This document shows positions 60,234 to 64,000 of a stretch of DNA of 64,000 nt, piece by piece. Made by a program: the position numbers and the translations under genes. Position 1 is the stretch's first letter. Every line of letters begins with the position of its first letter. The notes under the pieces were generated by a model. It made no database searches and was not told where the DNA came from. It worked only from the letters and a program-made list of their open reading frames with translations. The DNA is from Nocardia tengchongensis (GTDB lineage: Bacteria > Actinomycetota > Actinomycetes > Mycobacteriales > Mycobacteriaceae): positions 6,758,001-6,822,000 of the forward strand of contig NZ_CP074371.1 of NCBI RefSeq assembly GCF_018362975.1, read 5' to 3'.

Positions 60234-60626
60234 ACGAGAAGTCTCTCTTACACACCTGATCGCATTGGCGGCGACGTTGCGCCGGGTCCGCCGCGCTGAC
60301 CGAACCTCCAGCGCGGCGGCCCGGCATCGAGTACATCGTGCTGTCACTGCTGAACGACGTCAGTAGCCCAGGTAGGCAGGCGCGAGACGATCTCGGCAGC
60401 GGCGTGGTTCAGATCGATGACGAAGTCCACGGGCAAATCTTCTCTTGATCACCCCCTGCCGGGCATTTCGACATCCGGCGGTGTGGGCGAATTATGTTCG
60501 CGCCCCTGATTTTTGGGGCACACCGCCGCAAACGCTCCGATAACGACTGCCTGATTGAACCCGATGACCAGTATGTCCTTCCATTTGGATGGAAGTCGGG
60601 GATGAGGTGTCGATGCGAGGAGAAAT
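60234..60626. other. Spacer with weak repeat copy and a 28-codon frame
   Basis: About 390 bases. 60285-60330 resembles the dispersed repeat (CCGCGCTGACCGAACC). On the minus strand 60344-60430 is a short frame from GTG (VDFVIDLNHAAAEIVSRLPT) with AAGAGAAGA upstream; it could be a tiny gene or a remnant. The promoter of the lipoprotein gene must lie at the right end. Confidence 0.4.
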
Positions 60627-61343
60627 ATGAAGGCCAGACCAGTGCTGTTCGCCGTGTTCGCCACCGCCCTGGTGGCGGCCGCGAGCGGATGCTCCGGCAG
60701 CTCGTCGACCCAGGCGGGAACGGTGAGCACGACAGTCGCCGCATCGCCGGGGACGACCGCGCCGGCGCAGGGCGACCAGTCGGCTCCGCCGCCAGTTCAG
60801 ACCCCCAACCGCCAGGGCGGCGATCCCTCTGCGGGCGAAGCCAATTCGCCGCAGGCCGCACCCGCCACCGGTGCCGCGCCCGACACACCGCAGGCCACGA
60901 TCGTGCCGGTGACCACGAATCCGGCACCCAACGGCAGCGGCCACGGAATGTGCTTCGACCTCAATTCCGGGCTCGCCAACTCGGCGATCAAGAGCCTCGC
61001 CCCGTCCTCGACCGGCGCGTGGGGCAATCCATTCGCGAGCGAAGACCCGATTTCGGCGGGCTGCGAGGGCGTACTGTCGTGGATGACGGTGGAATCGGGC
61101 AATATTCACCCGTACACGCATGTCCTGTTCTTCACCAACGGCACCTACCTCGGTACCGCGACCTCCAGCCCCTACGGCTACACCAAGGTCATCGGAAAGA
61201 CCGCGAATACCGTCTCGGTGCAGTACAAGTGGGCGAAATCCAGTGACGCCCTGTGCTGCCCGAGCGGCGGCCCCAGCGTGGTGACCTTCACGCTCTCGGG
61301 CGGCAAGGTGGTGGCGAAGGGGGAGTTCCCGCCGAGCAACTGA
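60627..61343 (+). CDS. LppP/LprE-type lipoprotein
   Basis: Exported lipoprotein of 238 residues with lipobox AAASGC (modified Cys22). A ~75-residue Thr/Ala/Pro/Gln-rich linker leads to a C-terminal domain with SGHGMCFDLNSGLANSAIKSL, HPYTHVLFFTNGTYLGTATS and DALCCPSGGPSVVTF, matching the mycobacterial LppP/LprE family. It is membrane-anchored and outward-facing. The molecular function of the family is unknown. GAGGAG precedes the ATG. Confidence 0.88.
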   Translation: MKARPVLFAVFATALVAAASGCSGSSSTQAGTVSTTVAASPGTTAPAQGDQSAPPPVQTPNRQGGDPSAGEANSPQAAPATGAAPDTPQATIVPVTTNPAPNGSGHGMCFDLNSGLANSAIKSLAPSSTGAWGNPFASEDPISAGCEGVLSWMTVESGNIHPYTHVLFFTNGTYLGTATSSPYGYTKVIGKTANTVSVQYKWAKSSDALCCPSGGPSVVTFTLSGGKVVAKGEFPPSN

Positions 61344-61549
61344 GTGTCGGGCCGATGCTCGGGCGGGCCAACCCCGTCCCGATGTGTCGGCTGGCGTCAG
61401 GAACGGAATCATCCAGTGGCGGCGGCGCATTCTGCTAAACCCCATGGCCGCCCAGCAACAGCGCGAGCGCGAACGCGGTGTCAGAACATGGCGCGATCGA
61501 ACGGGATCGGGAGCTCTTCCATTGCCCAGGCGGCACGTAGTCGGATGTT

Positions 61550-62677
61550 CGCCACTCCGCGTGCCGGGTCTGCGCTCGTCGCACCTGTACGTGTTCGACA
61601 CCCAGCCCGACCCATGTCGGCCCACCCTTTCCAAGATCGTGGACAGCTCCGAGCTCGCGGCCAAGGCCGGCTACTCCCGCCCGCACACGCTGCACTGCGG
61701 GCCGGACGGTGTTTTCATGACCTGCCTCGGTGGGGCAGACGGATCGGACGGGCCGGGCGGGATCGCGCTGCTCGATCACGGCACGTTCGATGTGTTGCGG
61801 CAATGGGGAGAACGACCGCGGGCCGCAATACCTCGCGTACGACGCCTGGTGGCATCTCAACCAGAACACCCTGATCAGCAGCGAGTGGGGCACTCCGTCC
61901 ATGATCGAGGACGGGTTGCAGCCGGAGTTGCTGCTGGCCAACAAGTACGGCCACGCGATCCACTTCTGGGACCTCACCGCCGGTCGGCACCAGCAGCGGG
62001 TCGATCTCGGGGAACAGAACCAGATGGCACTCGAGCTGCGCCCTTCGCACGATCCGGACGCCACCTGGGGTTTCGTCGGCGTGGCGATCTCGACCGAGGA
62101 TTTGTCGGCCTCCGTGTGGCGTTGGCACCACGACGGTGGTGTGTGGGCGGTCGACAAGGTGATCACCATCCCGGCCGAGCCGGCTGATCCCGACCTGCTG
62201 CCACCGGCACTGAAACCGTTCGGCGCGGTGCCGCCGCTGGTCACCGACATCGACCTGTCGGTTGATGACGCATACCTCTACGTCTCGTGCTGGGGCACCG
62301 GGGAGCTCAAGCAGTTCGACGTGCGCGATCCGGCCAGCCCGAAACAGACCGCGTCCGTCCGGCTCGGCGGGATCGTGGGCCGCGCCGCCCACCCGGCCGC
62401 GCCGAACCAGCCGCTCGCGGGTGGCCCCCAGATGGTCGAGATCAGCCGTAACGGTCAGCGGGTCTACCTCACCAATTCGCTCTACGGCACGTGGGACGAC
62501 CAGTTCTACCCAGATGGGGTCGGCGCCTGGATGGCCGTGCTGCACACCGATCCCGACGGCGGAATGACCATCGACGAGTCGTTCTTCCCACACGACGAGG
62601 ACTTTCGAGGTCTGCGGGTGCACCAGGTGCGCCTCCAGGGCGGTGACGCCTCCTCCGATTCCTACTGCTACCGCTAG
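61550..62677 (+). pseudogene. Selenium-binding-protein (SBP56)-like gene, 5'-truncated and frameshifted
   Basis: Matches the SBP56/methanethiol-oxidase family from LRVPGLRSSHLYVFDTQPDP onward (KAGYSRPHTLHCGPDGVFMTCLGG, LAYDAWWHLNQNTLISSEWGTP, YLYVSCWGTGELKQFDV, AGGPQMVEISRNGQRVYLTNSLY). About 100-130 N-terminal residues of the family are missing. The GGGG at 61805-61808 carries one G too many: with GGG the frame reads VLRQWENDRGPQYL. Two independent defects suggest a true pseudogene, although the G insertion alone could be an error. Confidence 0.75.
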
Positions 62678-62990
62678 CTGGACCGCCCCGCCGACGACTC
62701 AACCCGATGTGGGCGCGGCTCACTCGCCGCAGAGGTTTCCAGCGCGGGCCGCTTCAGAGCTGGATGTAGCGAGCAAGAGTGCGCGCTCATGCCGAGTTGA
62801 GGGTGTTGACTCCGGCTTTCGAAGATCGATCGGCTGCTGCCCTTGGACGGCCGCAACGGGACTTCTCCTGGGTTCTGCGCTGCCCCACAACATGATTAGG
62901 GCAATTGACCGATAGCGGTCGATTCCTTCATCGCTACCATCGAGTTGGCCGGGTAACACTCCCAGCATCTCGAACCAAGGATGGCCCACT
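62678..62990. other. Spacer with repeat 15-mer
   Basis: About 310 bases, no gene seen. GTGCGCGCTCATGCC at 62779-62793 is an exact copy of the 15-mer at 59163 and 63706. The right end must contain the promoter of the 62991 gene. Confidence 0.5.
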
Positions 62991-63272
62991 ATGCGCTGGA
63001 TGCGATCGAGAGTCTTCGCTGATCCGCCGATGGAGCTCACAGACGCGGAACGCAAACGGGGCGAGCGGGCAGCACGGAAAGCGGCCCGCGACGCACGGAA
63101 GTCTCTGGTGCAGACAAAGCGGAACCAGTATCGGCGCTACCGGGAAAAGGCCGGCGACAAGTATCTGGACTGGCCACAGTGGCGCATCACGTATCTCGAG
63201 GAGTACAGAAGTGGACCCCTTCCGGAGTCCACGAGGGGCGGCATCTCCGCGGGGGACAGCCTTTCGAGCTGA
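62991..63272 (+). CDS. Small basic hypothetical protein
   Basis: A 93-residue highly basic protein. An Arg/Lys-rich helix (ERKRGERAARKAARDARKSL) is followed by YRRYREKAGDKYLDWPQWRITYLEEY. AAGGA lies 11 bases before the ATG. I do not recognise a family; the composition would suit nucleic-acid binding, but that is a guess. Confidence 0.5.
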   Translation: MRWMRSRVFADPPMELTDAERKRGERAARKAARDARKSLVQTKRNQYRRYREKAGDKYLDWPQWRITYLEEYRSGPLPESTRGGISAGDSLSS

Positions 63273-63521
63273 CGCTGTCGGTCAGGATGAGCGAGTGCGG
63301 CCCGCTGAAGGAATGCCGTGCATGCACGGTTTCACTCCATTCGATCTGGTTGCTAGCACAGGCAACCTCAGGTGCTACAGAACCATCCGCTCATGCCGCA
63401 TTGAGCGCGGTCATGGGCATCGACCTTGGCGGAAGACGAGCGGCCCAAGATCGTCTCAGACCGCTTTGTGTTTCAGGGAGCGTCCGCGGCTGTCGAGGAT
63501 GGGCCGAGGCATGTGATTGGT

Positions 63522-63597
63522 TGGCCGCGAAGGCGGGAATCGAACCCGCGCCTCCCCGACTGAGCGAAGGGTGCTCTACCAACTGAGCTACTCCGCG
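63522..63597 (-). tRNA. tRNA-like gene with abnormal anticodon arm
   Basis: 76 bases on the minus strand with encoded CCA. Acceptor stem CGCGGAG/CTTCGCG, D arm GCTC-AGTTGGTA-GAGC and T arm GCGGG-TTCGAAT-CCCGC are intact. The 17-base anticodon arm CCCTTCGCTCAGTCGGG pairs only at its three outer positions, and position 33 would be G rather than U, so no anticodon can be assigned safely (CTC by position). It is either a decayed tRNA or a sequence-error case. Confidence 0.75.
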
Positions 63598-64000
63598 ACC
63601 ATTCGTGAGCGTAGGGACTGAAGGTTGTTGCAGCAAGGGAATTCCCGCTACAGAGCCCGGGCCGAGGTTGAGCGTCGACTGGGCCGCGTCATACGGCTGC
63701 CGGTAGTGCGCGCTCATGCCGCTGGTTGCGCTGACAGACCCGGCCACCGCGGGCAGGGCCGCAGGTTGACGGGCTGAGCCGCTCTCAGGTCAGCGGAACG
63801 TCCACTACTGCCGTGCGAGCACGTCGAAGATGCACGGGCAGTAGAGATCTGGCATCGGCCGCGAGGGAGGTCGAGTCCCGCTCGGATGCCGGACAGGGAT
63901 TCGACGCAGGTTCGCCTCACCGCCACGCGCATCCACCGTGATCGCCGGGATCAGCGGGTGGCCTCACCAGTTCCCATGACCGAGTCAGCGACCTCGAATC
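63598..64000. other. Right-end spacer with dispersed repeat copy 3
   Basis: No gene seen. 63706-63813 begins with the 15-mer GTGCGCGCTCATGCC, continues with a diverged core (GCGCTGACAGACCCGGCCA) and ends CGTCCACTACTGCCG, the same plan as the copies at 55479 and 59163. Confidence 0.55.

Overview
The window is GC-rich and reads as the chromosome of a mycolic-acid actinomycete, most likely Nocardia. The evidence is a conserved Mycobacteriales block (M16 peptidase, pnp, rpsO, ribF, sirR/mntR-type regulator), an antigen-85-like mycolyltransferase, an LppP/LprE-type lipoprotein, an EspR-like regulator and a NucS-type nuclease. The genus is inferred, not proven.

Layout. 0-3.7 kb: MFS exporter (cut by the window edge), a divergent ArsR-type regulator with a large palindrome between them, and a PknB-type membrane kinase with a repeat-rich linker. 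3.7-10.2 kb: the housekeeping block. 10.3-13 kb: a small secreted protein, then a peptidase operon of S1-type serine peptidase, protealysin-like M4 metallopeptidase and emfourin-type inhibitor; the M4 gene has a one-base frameshift exactly at its HEXXH motif. 13-16 kb: a hypothetical protein, an alpha/beta hydrolase, an SDR protein and a membrane protein.

16.8-42 kb: the centrepiece, a seven-module NRPS (C-A-T)x4, C-A-T-E, C-A-T, C-A-T-TE of about 8,150 residues, translationally coupled to an FkbM-type methyltransferase. One extra A in the third condensation domain splits the NRPS into two reading frames. The island is bracketed by a 205-bp direct repeat (15852-16056 and 42161-42365). Each repeat copy joins the 3' ends of the same two convergent genes, and different remnants abut each copy. 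This points to arrival by insertion or duplication at that convergent gene boundary.

42-53.9 kb: accessory genes, including APH-like kinase, flavin-type PPOX protein, a DGPF/YCII protein plus ECF42-type sigma factor pair, TetR, MarR and EspR-like regulators, an acyl-ACP thioesterase-like protein, and a CmtR-CDF metal sensor/efflux pair. 54-64 kb: small secreted and cell-envelope proteins, TenA, and many decayed genes (N-terminally truncated nucS-like gene, selenium-binding-protein-like gene, an amber-interrupted remnant). A family of short dispersed repeats is scattered among them. A tRNA-like gene with an abnormal anticodon arm lies near the right end.

Five genes carry single-base frameshifts, several in homopolymers. 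Either the assembly has residual indel errors or this is a decaying accessory region; read mapping would separate these. Adenylation specificity codes were read by eye and are tentative.
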